From an uncultured Verrucomicrobiota bacterium (GTDB lineage: Bacteria; Verrucomicrobiota; Verrucomicrobiia; Limisphaerales; UBA9464): a stretch of DNA of 64,000 nucleotides. Numbering within the stretch: the first letter of the stretch is position 1; every line of letters begins with the position of its first letter. This document shows positions 36,495 through 45,565 of the stretch, one piece after another. The position numbers and the translations under genes were made by a program. The notes beneath the pieces were generated by a model. That model was not told where the DNA came from and did no database searches. It was given only the letters and a program-made list of their open reading frames with translations. Location of the stretch: positions 1 through 64,000 of the forward strand of contig CAIXUG010000072.1 of NCBI GenBank assembly GCA_903922605.1. The letters run 5' to 3'.

Positions 36495-37244
36495 TTATTT
36501 GTTTTTTGCTGTATCTTTGTCGTTTTTGACCTTCACGACGACACTCACGCGCCGGTTGCTTCCGTCGGTCGCCTGCCGGTCCGGCATGGGCTGGGTGTCG
36601 GCGTAGCCTGCCACCTTGCGGATTTGGGCTTCCGCGATGCCATGCTCGAGCAGCTTGCGACGGGCGGTGTTGGCGAAATCGGAACTCAGTTCCCAGTTGC
36701 CGTAGTCCTCGCTCTTGGGCGTGTGGCCGACTTCGGTATGGCCCTCCAGCTCGATCAGGAAGGAGCTGGAATAGCGCGAAAGTTGCCACGCGAGCGTGGT
36801 GAAGACCCATTGGCCGTATTCGGTAAAGGATGCCGAGTCGGATTGGAAGATGGGCTTGTTGGCGCGGTTGAACACCGTGATGCGGATGCCCTCGGGCATA
36901 TAGTCGAGCTTTACGGCCTCCTCGTCCGGGGTTTCCGGGTTGTGGGGCAGGGTCTTGAGGAAATCGGCGGCCAGCTTGCGCAACAGCTTCAGTTCCAATG
37001 CAGCCGGGGAATCAAAATTGCCGCGCTCCGATTTGGGCGACTGCACATCCTTGGTCGGGATGATGCCGGAGGCGCCCGGGATGGGCGAGGCGAACGGATG
37101 GTTGAAGGAGCGTTGGACCGCCTCCTTGATCTTCTCGTCCTGCGAGGTGAGCCAGAGTACGAGGAAGAGCGCCATCATGGCCGTGACAAAATCGGCATAG
37201 GCCACCTTCCAGGCGCCACCGTGATGTCCGTGTTTTTTGGCCAT
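36495..37244 (-). CDS. motB: Flagellar motor stator protein MotB
   Basis: Stator subunit anchoring the ion-conducting complex to peptidoglycan. It opens with a basic segment and the single membrane helix AYADFVTAMMALFLVLWL, where D18 is the proton- or ion-carrying aspartate. The C-terminal OmpA-like domain (residues about 105-240) contains LIELEGHTEVGHT and NRRVSVVV. Length 249, typical. It follows motA after 27 bp. Sequence alone does not tell whether protons or sodium drive it. Confidence 0.94.
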   Translation of the reverse strand: MAKKHGHHGGAWKVAYADFVTAMMALFLVLWLTSQDEKIKEAVQRSFNHPFASPIPGASGIIPTKDVQSPKSERGNFDSPAALELKLLRKLAADFLKTLPHNPETPDEEAVKLDYMPEGIRITVFNRANKPIFQSDSASFTEYGQWVFTTLAWQLSRYSSSFLIELEGHTEVGHTPKSEDYGNWELSSDFANTARRKLLEHGIAEAQIRKVAGYADTQPMPDRQATDGSNRRVSVVVKVKNDKDTAKNK

Positions 37245-37271
37245 GAAATGGGAGTGTCCCTTTAGGAGGGG

Positions 37272-38123
37272 CTACTTGCCTTTAAGGAGGGCTTCGAGTT
37301 CGTCCGCCGTGGGCTTGAGGTCGCTGCTGAGACCACGCCGGCCCATCTCGACCGCCATGATCGGGGCCATCCCGTTGACGAAACCGACCACGGAGGCCGC
37401 GATGCACTTGGAATACGCCAGCTCCGAGGCCCCCATGAATTCCATGTTGACCGCCAGCGGTCCCAGAAAGCCGTAGGAAATCAGAATGCCGAGGAAGGTG
37501 CCGACCAGGGCGGCGGCCACGTGGTGGCCAATCTCCTCGATCGGGCCGGCAATCGAACCCATCGTGATCACGATGCCGAGCACCGCCGCCACGATGCCGA
37601 AGCCGGGCATGGCGTCGGAAACCTTGTTCAGCACGCCGACCGGGGCGTGATGCTCATTCTCCATGGCCTCGAGCTCGATCGCGACGAGCGGCTGGAGCTG
37701 GTCGGGTTTGACCTTGCCATCGATGATCGGGCGGAGGGCGCCGCACATCAGCTCCATGGCGTGATGGTTTTTGAGGAAATTGGGGTACTTGCTGAAGATG
37801 CTGCTCGATTCAGGGGTCATGACGTGTGACTCGAGCGCCACCATGCCACTGCGCCGGCCGAGCATGAACAGCTCATAGAGGATGCGGAACAGCTCCTCGT
37901 AGGCCGCCTTGTTGTAGGGGGTGCCTTTGAGCGTGCCGAGGATCTGCTTCACCATGTCCATCAGCACCTTCTTCGGCGACATGATGATCATCGCCCCGAG
38001 AGCGGAGCCGCAGATGACGACGAACTCGGACACTTGGATCAGCGCGCCCATGTGGCCGCCGGCCATCATGAAGCCGCCCATGACCGAGAGCAGAACGACC
38101 ACTGCGCCTATGATGACAATCAT
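37272..38123 (-). CDS. motA: Flagellar motor stator protein MotA
   Basis: Ion-channel-forming stator subunit with four membrane helices. The ATG at 38123 gives 283 residues opening MIVIIGAVVVLLSVMGGFMMAGGH; a GGAG lies about 12 nt upstream, while the frame extending to 38165 overlaps fliA and is less likely. Conserved blocks are LMLGRRSGMVALE, VLNKVSDAMPGFGIVAAVLGIVITMGSI and the C-terminal helix pair with LISYGFLGPLA. It lies between fliA and motB in a minus-strand operon. Confidence 0.94.
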   Translation of the reverse strand: MIVIIGAVVVLLSVMGGFMMAGGHMGALIQVSEFVVICGSALGAMIIMSPKKVLMDMVKQILGTLKGTPYNKAAYEELFRILYELFMLGRRSGMVALESHVMTPESSSIFSKYPNFLKNHHAMELMCGALRPIIDGKVKPDQLQPLVAIELEAMENEHHAPVGVLNKVSDAMPGFGIVAAVLGIVITMGSIAGPIEEIGHHVAAALVGTFLGILISYGFLGPLAVNMEFMGASELAYSKCIAASVVGFVNGMAPIMAVEMGRRGLSSDLKPTADELEALLKGK

Positions 38124-38146
38124 CCGTGTGTGTCTCCAGAACGGGG

Positions 38147-38959
38147 TTAGGCCGCCATCTCGCACTCGTGGTTCTGGAGGAACGCACGGATGTTGAGGAT
38201 GGCTTGGGAATGAATCTGGCAGATGCGCGACTCGGTCACGCCGAAGACTTCGGCGATCTCACGCAGCCGGAGGTCTTCAAAGTAATACAGGGCCAGCACC
38301 TTGCGCTGCATCTCCGGCAGCTGCTTGAGGCGTTCACCGATGACCGCCGCCAGCTCATGACGGGACACCTGGGCCACCGGATCCTCCTGCGACTCGTCGG
38401 CGACACTCTCGTAACGGGTCGTATCCGAATCGCTTTCGCCGTCGGCATTGGGCGAGGCGTCGAGGCACACGAAGGTGGCCGGGCGGATTTCATCCAGCAG
38501 GGTCTCGTAGTCCTTGAGCGAAAGTTCCATCGCGCGGGCCACCATGGGGGCGGTGGGAACCTGGCCGTTGGCCTGTTCCAGCTCCGAAATCACGGCCTGC
38601 ACGCGGCGCGCCTTGTCATGGACGGAGCGCGGAACCCAGTCGAGCCGGCGCAGCTCGTCGAGCACCGCGCCGCGGATGCGCACCCGGGCGTAGGATTCGA
38701 AGGAGCTGCCACCCTCGGGATCGTGGTTGCGGACCGCGTTCAGCAGGCCTACCAGGCCGGAGCTGTTGAGGTCCTCGATGTCAACATGCGAGGGCAGGCT
38801 CATGGCCATGCGGCCCACCACCGTGCGCACGAGGGGCAGGTAGCGCTCCACCAGGTCCGCCTCGGCGACGCTGCCGGGCTCGATGTGATAGCGCCGGGTC
38901 AGTTCCTGCTTGCGACGCCGGTCGGGCGAGACAGGAGTGGGATTTGCGATGGCCGTCAT
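38147..38959 (-). CDS. fliA: Flagellar sigma factor FliA (sigma-28)
   Basis: A 270-residue sigma-70-family factor of the FliA/WhiG group controlling late flagellar genes. Region 2 (LVERYLPLVRTVVGRMA; GLVGLLNAVRNHDP; YARVRIRGAVLDELRRLDWVPRSVHDKAR), region 3 and region 4 (LYYFEDLRLREIAEVFGVTESRICQIHSQA) are all clear. It lies upstream of motA in the same operon, in an arrangement seen in many bacteria. The anti-sigma factor FlgM is not in the window. Confidence 0.94.
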   Translation of the reverse strand: MTAIANPTPVSPDRRRKQELTRRYHIEPGSVAEADLVERYLPLVRTVVGRMAMSLPSHVDIEDLNSSGLVGLLNAVRNHDPEGGSSFESYARVRIRGAVLDELRRLDWVPRSVHDKARRVQAVISELEQANGQVPTAPMVARAMELSLKDYETLLDEIRPATFVCLDASPNADGESDSDTTRYESVADESQEDPVAQVSRHELAAVIGERLKQLPEMQRKVLALYYFEDLRLREIAEVFGVTESRICQIHSQAILNIRAFLQNHECEMAA

Positions 38960-38965
38960 AATATA

Positions 38966-39214
38966 TTAGCGAGAGGTGGGGGTTGCTGATTTGGCCGGAG
39001 CAAGCTGTGGCTGCGGACGGCGGGCCTGCTCGGCGAGCGTGTCTTTCAAATTGGTGATCCAAAGCTTGCCCCACCAGCGCATCAGCAGTCCGGCCGCGAG
39101 GGCCGCCACACACGAGCGCCAGAGGATGGTGGAATCGCTGGCCTCCTGGAGCCGGCCGAAGATCGCGCCGATTCCGAAACCCAACATACCGCCGAGGAGC
39201 ATCAATTTTTTCAT
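38966..39214 (-). CDS. Small membrane protein between flhF and fliA
   Basis: An 82-residue protein starting with MKKLMLLGGMLGFGIGAIFG, with a second hydrophobic segment SCVAALAAGLLMRWWGKLW and a charged tail. It ends 6 bp before fliA and belongs to the same transcript. In many genomes flhG (fleN) occupies this place; this protein has no P-loop and is no FlhG. Function unknown, but tight linkage suggests a role in flagellar assembly or the membrane part of it. Confidence 0.75.
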   Translation of the reverse strand: MKKLMLLGGMLGFGIGAIFGRLQEASDSTILWRSCVAALAAGLLMRWWGKLWITNLKDTLAEQARRPQPQLAPAKSATPTSR

Positions 39215-39293
39215 GGCTTAACCGAATTTCTAAGCGGGGGTAGCAGGGGGTTTGCCAGCTGCAAAATCATATGAAAAACCTAAGGAAAACGGC

Positions 39294-40400
39294 CTATTTC
39301 GTGGCAAATTGGGTCGCGAATATTTTTTCCGGGCTCGCCGGGACAAAATCTCCCGGAACATTTTGCCCGGCGCTTAGGAAGCGGATCGGTAAATTAGTCC
39401 CCAGCGCCAGATTCCACAGTTTGCCCCAGCGCGGCTCCTCATCGAGGTGGGTCACGATCACATCCGCGAGGGGGAGCGCGGCGAAGGCCCGGGCCTGGGC
39501 CAGCAGCAGGGGCACCTCATAGGCGGCGTTCAGTACTAGGTGGAGGTGGGCGCTCCCTAAGGTTGAGGTCTGGCGATGCAGTTCCGCGAGGGCGGCCGGG
39601 TTGCGCCAGTTCACGCCGGGGAGGTCCACAAACGCGATGCTGGCACCCTCCGCCTCGGCGGTGCCCCGCCAGAACCGGCTCACGGGCATGCCCAGAATCT
39701 CCCCGTAAACGCTCAGGGTCTCCGCCGTGTTCGCCGTGGAGCCATCCAGCCGCCACACGTGCGCGGAGCGGCCTTCCACCAGCACGGCCTGGGCGAGCCA
39801 TTTGCAAAGGGCCGTGGTCTTGCCGCTGCCGGCGGCGCCCACGAAGACGTGCGGGCGTTCTGGTGTCGCCGGCATTTCCGGGGCGGGCCGCCACATCCGG
39901 CCCATGACGCGGCGGGCGAGGGCGATCTCGGCGGCCAAGCTGGGTGGTGGCGTGGGCCCATGCTCCGCCATCATGGCGTCCAGGATGCGCTGCACGGGCA
40001 GGCGGGCGAGCCCCGTCTGCTCCAGCAGCTGCGCGACGGGCCACGAATGGTCGGAGCTGTGGTGATAGGCATCGGGGATGGCAAGCCTCACCCCCACCTC
40101 GCGGGGCACCGGCTCGGCCACGGGCACGCTGACCGGCGGTGCGGCGTCCATCCGGGTTCGGATATCCGCCAATTCCCGGCGCAATTCCTCAAAGCCTTCC
40201 GGCAAGGTGGGGACGGCGGGTGCGGCGGTCCTTTCCGGAACATGTGCCACCACCTCGATCCGGGACTTCTGCCAGAGCCGGGACAAGCCGGAGGCCGGCA
40301 GCTGGCGGACGTTGAGCACGACGGCATCCTCACCCAGCTGCGCACGGATCTGCCCGATGGCATCGGCGGCGGAATCGGCAATGAACGTCTGGGTGGGCAC
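39294..40400 (-). CDS. flhF: Flagellar SRP-type GTPase FlhF
   Basis: SRP-family GTPase that sets the site and number of flagella. The 368 residues comprise a basic/variable N-terminal domain (MPTQTFIADSAADAIGQIRAQ... and a linker), an N domain and a G domain. The P-loop GAAGSGKT is at 188-195, a G3-like DLPG at 259-262 (where other family members usually have DTAG), THLDE at 317-321 as G4 and GQNVPGD at 345-351 as G5. It is downstream of flhA. The altered G3 may change hydrolysis; binding should still be possible. Confidence 0.88.
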   Translation of the reverse strand: MPTQTFIADSAADAIGQIRAQLGEDAVVLNVRQLPASGLSRLWQKSRIEVVAHVPERTAAPAVPTLPEGFEELRRELADIRTRMDAAPPVSVPVAEPVPREVGVRLAIPDAYHHSSDHSWPVAQLLEQTGLARLPVQRILDAMMAEHGPTPPPSLAAEIALARRVMGRMWRPAPEMPATPERPHVFVGAAGSGKTTALCKWLAQAVLVEGRSAHVWRLDGSTANTAETLSVYGEILGMPVSRFWRGTAEAEGASIAFVDLPGVNWRNPAALAELHRQTSTLGSAHLHLVLNAAYEVPLLLAQARAFAALPLADVIVTHLDEEPRWGKLWNLALGTNLPIRFLSAGQNVPGDFVPASPEKIFATQFATK

Positions 40401-40438
40401 AGGTCGGTCCTAGGAATCCATGACGGCGATCAGGCCGC

Positions 40439-42556
40439 TTACTCCGGGCAGGGAATGGTGGCGGTGCTCTGGATTTCCACCCGGGCCGGAACCTCGGAGT
40501 AGGCGAGCACGTTCAGATCGGCGAAGGTCGTCTCAAAGAAGCGGCGGAAGCTCAGGCGGATCTGCGGCGCGCAAAGCACCAGCGGGGGAGCTCCGGCGGC
40601 GAGCATCTGCTGGATGTGCCGCGACAGCGTGTCCACGATGTGCTTGGCGACTTTCGGATCGAGCATCAGTAACACCTCGGTGGCCGAATGACGGACGCCC
40701 TGGGCGATCAGCTGCTCCAGTTTGGCGTCGAGGGTGATCGCGCGCAGGCTGCCCTTTTCGTTCTGGAAGGGTTTGATGAACTGCGCCCCCAGCGCCTTGC
40801 GGGCGTGCTCCGAAAGCTCGTCCGGGTTCTTCGTGATGCTGGCATAGTCGCCGACCTTTTCCAGGATGCCGGCGAGGTTCCGGATGGAAATGCCTTCGGC
40901 GAGCAGGTTTTGCAGGATGCGTTGCACCTGGCCGACGTTGAGCTGGGTCGGGATCAGCTCGTTCACCACGGTCGGATGCGTCAGTTTCAGGTTGTCGAGC
41001 AGGTTCTGGACATCCTGGCGGCTGAGCACCTCGTGGCAATGGCGGCGCAGAGTCTCGGAGAGGTGTGTGACCAATACGGACGCGGAATCCACCACGGTGA
41101 AGCCGCCAACCTCGGCGTTCTTGCGCTCCACGTCGGTGACCCAGGTGGCCGGCAGCTGGAACACCGGTTCCACGGTGGGCACACCCTTGAGCTGGAGGCG
41201 GCTGTTGGTGGCGTTCATGGCCAGCCAGTGACCCGGCATGAGGGCACCGGTGGCGACCGCGCTGCCCTTCAGCACGAAGCGGTAGTCGTTGGCGCCGAGC
41301 TGGAGATTGTCGCGGAGCTTGATGGGCGGGATGATGATGCCCATCTCCTGGGCGAACGTGCGCCGCACCCCCGTCACCCGCTCCAGCAGGTCGCCGCCCT
41401 TGCGGGTGTCGGCCAGGCTGACGAGGCCGTAACCCAGCTCGATCTGCAGGGCGTCGAGGGTCAGCAGGGTTTCCAATTTTTCGCCGGCACCACCCGGGGC
41501 AGCGGCGGCACCCGGAGTCCCGGGGGCTCCAGCGGCGGCTGGTTTGCCTGACTTGGCGGCTTCGGCGGCTTCGGCTTCGGCCACTGCCGGAGCCTGCTTG
41601 TGCAGGTGCACGGCCAGATAGCCGGTGGCGACCGACAGCACGAGGAACGGCAGCATCGGCAGGCCGGGCACAATGGCAAACACCCCGAGCATTACCGAGA
41701 GGATCGTCATGGCGCGCGGGTAGTAGAGCAGCTGCCGGCCCAGTTCCTTGCCCAGGCTGTCCTTGGAGGCGGCCCGGGTCACCAGCATGCCGGCCGCCAT
41801 CGAGGTGATGAGCGCCGGGATCTGGGAGACCAGGCCGTCACCGATGGACAGCAGGGTGAAGCGCTGGAGCGCGTCGTTCACGCTCATGCCGCGTTGGGCG
41901 ATGCCGATGGCGAAGCCGCCGAGCACGTTGATCAGCGTGATCAGCACCGCCGCGATGGCGTCACCGCGGACGAACTTGCTCGCTCCGTCCATCGCGCCGT
42001 AAAAGTCCGCCTCCTGCTCCACCTTGCGCCGGCGGGCGCGGGCCTCGGCCTCATTGATGATGCCGGCATTGAGTTCGGCATCGATCGCCATCTGCTTGCC
42101 GGGCATGGCGTCGAGGGTGAAGCGCGCGGCCACCTCGGCGATGCGCCCTGCGCCCTTGGTGATGACCACGAAGTTGATCAGCACCAGGATCAGGAAGACC
42201 ACCAGGCCGACGACATAGTTGCCCCGGACCACGAAATTGCCGAAGGCCTCGATGATGTGGCCGGCGAAGCCGTCGAGCAGGATCAGGCGCGTGGAGGCGA
42301 CGTTGAGCGCCAGCCGGAAGAGCGTCGTGAACAGCAGGAGCGAGGGGAAGCCGCTGAAATCCGACGGATCCTTGACGTAGAGGATGATCAGCAGGATCAG
42401 CAGCGCGAGCGCGATGCTTACGCTCAGCAGCAGGTCCAGCAGCAGCGGCGGGACCGGCAGCACCAGCATCAGCACGGTGCTGAACACGCCGACGACCAGC
42501 CAGAGATCGCTCTGCTTGAAAAACCGCAGGAAGGATTGATCGGATTTGGCCGCCAC
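40439..42556 (-). CDS. flhA: Flagellar export apparatus protein FlhA
   Basis: The 705-residue export gate component. Eight or so N-terminal membrane helices carry the FHIPEP signature region RFTLDAMPGKQMAIDAELNAG, followed by FYGAMDGASKFVRGDA. A variable linker rich in Ala, Gly and Pro (about 325-365) precedes the large cytoplasmic domain with VVDSASVLVTHLSE and LNVGQVQRILQNLL. It lies 4 bp after flhB in the same direction. The C-terminus binds export chaperones in the family. Confidence 0.96.
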   Translation of the reverse strand: MAAKSDQSFLRFFKQSDLWLVVGVFSTVLMLVLPVPPLLLDLLLSVSIALALLILLIILYVKDPSDFSGFPSLLLFTTLFRLALNVASTRLILLDGFAGHIIEAFGNFVVRGNYVVGLVVFLILVLINFVVITKGAGRIAEVAARFTLDAMPGKQMAIDAELNAGIINEAEARARRRKVEQEADFYGAMDGASKFVRGDAIAAVLITLINVLGGFAIGIAQRGMSVNDALQRFTLLSIGDGLVSQIPALITSMAAGMLVTRAASKDSLGKELGRQLLYYPRAMTILSVMLGVFAIVPGLPMLPFLVLSVATGYLAVHLHKQAPAVAEAEAAEAAKSGKPAAAGAPGTPGAAAAPGGAGEKLETLLTLDALQIELGYGLVSLADTRKGGDLLERVTGVRRTFAQEMGIIIPPIKLRDNLQLGANDYRFVLKGSAVATGALMPGHWLAMNATNSRLQLKGVPTVEPVFQLPATWVTDVERKNAEVGGFTVVDSASVLVTHLSETLRRHCHEVLSRQDVQNLLDNLKLTHPTVVNELIPTQLNVGQVQRILQNLLAEGISIRNLAGILEKVGDYASITKNPDELSEHARKALGAQFIKPFQNEKGSLRAITLDAKLEQLIAQGVRHSATEVLLMLDPKVAKHIVDTLSRHIQQMLAAGAPPLVLCAPQIRLSFRRFFETTFADLNVLAYSEVPARVEIQSTATIPCPE

Positions 42557-42559
42557 AGG

Positions 42560-43645
42560 TCAGGATTGGTTGAGCTCCGCGTAGTAGCGGTAGCGGTTGG
42601 TGCGGTACACGTAGGCGAGGACTTCGGCCACGGCCGCAAAGAGCTGCGCCGGGACTTCGCCGCCCACGCGGCCGTACTTAAACATCATGCGCGCCAGCGG
42701 CTTGTTCTCGATCACGGGCACCTGGTGCTGCTTGGCGATCTCGCGGATACGGAGCGCGTTGAGGCGGGAGCCCTTGGCGATGATCTGCGGCGCCTTCATC
42801 GTCTTGCGGTCATAGCGCAGCGCGATGGCGAGGTGGGTCGGGTTGGTCAGCACCACGTCGGCCTTGGGGACATCGAGCAGCATCTGCCGGGTGGATTTGG
42901 GCTGGCGGCGGCGGCGCATCTTCGCCTTCACGTGCGGATTGCCTTCCGTGCCCTTCATCTCCTCCTTGACCTCTTCCTTCGTCATCATGAGGTCCTGGCC
43001 GGTGCGCCAGAGCTGGTAGCCGTAGTCGATTGAGGCCAGCATCATCAGCACGGAGGCGATGGTCAGAAATACATGGTAGGCGGCTCCCGCGAGGAAGGTG
43101 CCGATGCGCTGGATGTCCACCACCGTGTGAAAGATCGGGTCATCCAGCACCTTCTTCACCTGCGAATAGGAGAGCGTGATGATGCCCGCCAGCTTGAGGC
43201 AGGAAAGGGCCGTGGGCGCGAGGGACTTGGTGGAGAAGATCCGCTGGAAGCCCGTCATCGGGTTGAGCCGTTCCCATTTGATGGTCAGGGCTTCCGAAGC
43301 GGTCTGGAAGCGGCTCTGAATGCTGCCTGCCAGTATGCCGCCCACCATGGTGGCCAGCACGATCGGGGCGACGCAGGCGGCAAAGACCAGCCCGCCGTCA
43401 ATCGCATAGCGCTGGAGGAGGTTGGCCGAGAGCGGGGTGTCGTGCAGGTGGCTGAACATCCGGATCAGCGCGTGCGACAGCCGGTTCCACAGGTCCGAGC
43501 CGGTGAACTGGAGCGCCAGCAGGGCCGCGAAGAGGACAAAGACCGTCTGGACCTCGGCGCTGCGGGCGAACTGGCCGTTCTTGACCGCCTCATCCAGCCG
43601 CCGCTGCGTTGGCAGCTCTGTTTTTTCTCCGGCGTGTTCGCTCAC
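42560..43645 (-). CDS. flhB: Flagellar export switch protein FlhB
   Basis: A 361-residue export apparatus protein that switches substrate specificity by autocleavage. Four membrane helices in the first 215 residues are followed by a basic linker (KAKMRRRRQPKSTRQ) and the cleavage motif NPTH at 268-271, then HLAIALRYDRKTMKAP. The N-terminal EKTELPTQRRLDEAVKNGQ is classic for the family. It lies between fliR and flhA with short gaps, typical of a single operon. Confidence 0.96.
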   Translation of the reverse strand: MSEHAGEKTELPTQRRLDEAVKNGQFARSAEVQTVFVLFAALLALQFTGSDLWNRLSHALIRMFSHLHDTPLSANLLQRYAIDGGLVFAACVAPIVLATMVGGILAGSIQSRFQTASEALTIKWERLNPMTGFQRIFSTKSLAPTALSCLKLAGIITLSYSQVKKVLDDPIFHTVVDIQRIGTFLAGAAYHVFLTIASVLMMLASIDYGYQLWRTGQDLMMTKEEVKEEMKGTEGNPHVKAKMRRRRQPKSTRQMLLDVPKADVVLTNPTHLAIALRYDRKTMKAPQIIAKGSRLNALRIREIAKQHQVPVIENKPLARMMFKYGRVGGEVPAQLFAAVAEVLAYVYRTNRYRYYAELNQS

Positions 43646-43663
43646 AGGATGGTCTCCATGGGA

Positions 43664-44431
43664 TCAGGCCGTGCCGAGCAGCTGGGCGACTTTCATCAGG
43701 TCGGCCGGCAGCCGGCGCAGGTAGTTGGCGATGTGTTGGCCCATGAGGGTGCAGGTCACCCCGAACGTGAGCAGCCCCGCGAGCGAACGCGCGGTCGTGC
43801 CCTCGTAGAAAACATTCATCTGCGGCACCGCCCGGCCCAGCAGGGCGAAGACCAGCGTCACCAGGAAGGAGACGGCCATGACCGGCGCGGCGATCTGCAG
43901 GGCGATCACGAAGATGCGGCCGCTCCGGAGGATCACGTCATATAGCAGAGCTTCCTTCAGGTGGATGCCGCCGATGGGGGCCACCAGGTAGCTCTGCTGC
44001 AGGCCGGCCAGCATCCAGTGATGCAGGTCCAGCGAGAGGAACATCACCACCGCCAGCCAGTAGAGCGTCGCACTGGTCAGCGGGGTGGTGCTGGGGGCGA
44101 GGGGATTGAAGATGGTGGACATCGAGAGCCCCATTTCGGTCGAAATGAGCCCGCCCGCCAGTTCCACGGCGTAAAACACGAACCGGCAGACAAACCCCAG
44201 CAGCAGGCCGACGCTGGCTTCTGAGAAAAACAGGCTGAACAGCCCCCAGATCGTGGCCGGCATCGGGGGCGCGGAGGGCAGCGTGGGGGAGATCACCGCC
44301 GCCGTCAGACCGCACAGGGCGACGCGAATGAGGACCGGCACCGGTGTCGCCGTGAAAATCGGCAGGGCGAGCAGCAGCGCGCTGATCCGCACGAACACAT
44401 ACATCCAGTTGGTCAGGTCCTGATAGAGCAT
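43664..44431 (-). CDS. fliR: Flagellar export protein FliR
   Basis: A 255-residue integral membrane protein of the export gate core (FliPQR). It opens MLYQDLTNWMYVFVRISALLLALPIF, and the conserved FSEASVGLLLGF, AGGLISTEMGLSMS and FALLGRAVPQMNVF blocks are present. It starts 14 bp after fliQ and ends 18 bp before flhB. The gene order fliO-P-Q-R-flhB-flhA matches many bacterial clusters. Confidence 0.95.
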   Translation of the reverse strand: MLYQDLTNWMYVFVRISALLLALPIFTATPVPVLIRVALCGLTAAVISPTLPSAPPMPATIWGLFSLFFSEASVGLLLGFVCRFVFYAVELAGGLISTEMGLSMSTIFNPLAPSTTPLTSATLYWLAVVMFLSLDLHHWMLAGLQQSYLVAPIGGIHLKEALLYDVILRSGRIFVIALQIAAPVMAVSFLVTLVFALLGRAVPQMNVFYEGTTARSLAGLLTFGVTCTLMGQHIANYLRRLPADLMKVAQLLGTA

Positions 44432-44444
44432 ATGCCGGGGCCGA

Positions 44445-44714
44445 TCAGTGAACCATCTGGGGCATCTTCTGGATGACGGAGGTGGTGAACTCGATGGTGG
44501 TCCGCAGCATCCAGGGCAGCAGGATCACGGTGAGGACACAGATGCCGACCATTTTGGGCACGAAGGTCAGCGTCTGTTCCTGGATCGAGGTGACGGCCTG
44601 GAACAGGCTGACCGCGAGACCGATGGCCATGGCGGTCAGCAGCATCGGGACCGCCAGGGCGGCAGCCTGGAGAATCATGGCCTTGATCAGTTCGGTGGCA
44701 AATTCGGGAGTCAT
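44445..44714 (-). CDS. fliQ: Flagellar export protein FliQ
   Basis: An 89-residue two-helix export gate subunit (MTPEFATELIKAMILQAAALAVPMLL; AIGLAVSLFQAVTSIQEQTLTFVPKM; VILLPWMLRTTIEF). The motif SLFQAVTSIQEQTLTFVPK is diagnostic of FliQ. Several copies of this small protein wrap around FliPR in the export channel. Position between fliP and fliR is standard. Confidence 0.95.
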   Translation of the reverse strand: MTPEFATELIKAMILQAAALAVPMLLTAMAIGLAVSLFQAVTSIQEQTLTFVPKMVGICVLTVILLPWMLRTTIEFTTSVIQKMPQMVH

Positions 44715-44745
44715 GGGAGGGGCATCAGTGCGCGTGGGCGGCGGG

Positions 44746-45555
44746 CTAGCTGCCGAAGCTGAGGATCAGCGACCGGACCACCAGGTCCCAGCCGTCCACG
44801 AGCACAAAAAGGAGGATTTTCAGGGGCAGCGCCACCGTGGCGGGCGGCATCATCATCATGCCCATGCTCATCAGCACGGTGGCAACGACGAGGTCGATCA
44901 GCACCAGGGGCACGAAGAGCAGGAAGCCCATCTGGAAGGCGGTCCGCAGCTCGCTGATGATGAACGCCGGAACCACCACGCGCAGGGGCAGCACGGCCGG
45001 TTCGGTGGCCGGCAGGCGGGCCAGTTCGGCGAACAGTTCCACATCCTTGGCCCGGGTCTGCTTCAGCATGAACGAGCGCAGCGGCTTTGCGGCGGCGTCC
45101 ATGGCCTCATCGCTGGAGATCTGCTTGGCGATGTAGGGCTGGATGGCGGTCTGGTCGATCTGGTTCCAGACCGGCTGCATGATGAAGTAGGTCATGAACA
45201 GCGACAGGCCGATGAGGATCTGGTTGGCCGGGGTGCCCTGGAGCGACAACGCGGAGCGGACGAACGACAGCACGATCACGATGCGGGTGAAGCAGGTCAT
45301 CAGCAGCACGATGGAGGGAGCCAGCGTGAGCAGGGTCATCACGAAGAGGACCTTGATCGCGACATCCACATCCTGCGGCTGAGAACCGGTGTCCACGCCG
45401 ACGTTGAAGCGGAACGGCGTGGAGGCGGGGGCGGAAGTCACGCCCTGGGCGTGGGTTACCATGACGCCGAAGACCACCAGCGCGAGGAATAGCAAGTAGT
45501 ACCGCAGCCAGGAGGCTTTCAGCGCGCGGAGGATTTTGGAAAGGACGGACTTCAC
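44746..45555 (-). CDS. fliP: Flagellar export protein FliP
   Basis: Core subunit of the export channel. The most likely start is the GTG at 45555, giving 269 residues opening VKSVLSKILRALKASWLRYYLLFL with a signal-like membrane segment; a TTG at 45603 inside fliO would lengthen it. Conserved blocks are SIVLLMTCFTRIVIVLSFVRSALSLQGTP, QILIGLSLFMTYFIMQPVW and LIDLVVATVLMSMGMMMMPP. It overlaps nothing but begins about 10 bp after the fliO stop. Confidence 0.95.
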   Translation of the reverse strand: MKSVLSKILRALKASWLRYYLLFLALVVFGVMVTHAQGVTSAPASTPFRFNVGVDTGSQPQDVDVAIKVLFVMTLLTLAPSIVLLMTCFTRIVIVLSFVRSALSLQGTPANQILIGLSLFMTYFIMQPVWNQIDQTAIQPYIAKQISSDEAMDAAAKPLRSFMLKQTRAKDVELFAELARLPATEPAVLPLRVVVPAFIISELRTAFQMGFLLFVPLVLIDLVVATVLMSMGMMMMPPATVALPLKILLFVLVDGWDLVVRSLILSFGS

Positions 45556-45565
45556 GGAAGAGGTA

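Noticed and set aside
41600-43033. A 477-codon plus-strand open frame over flhA and flhB
   Set aside because: Composition is His/Asp/Arg/Gln-rich with no motif; flhA and flhB on the other strand are certain.
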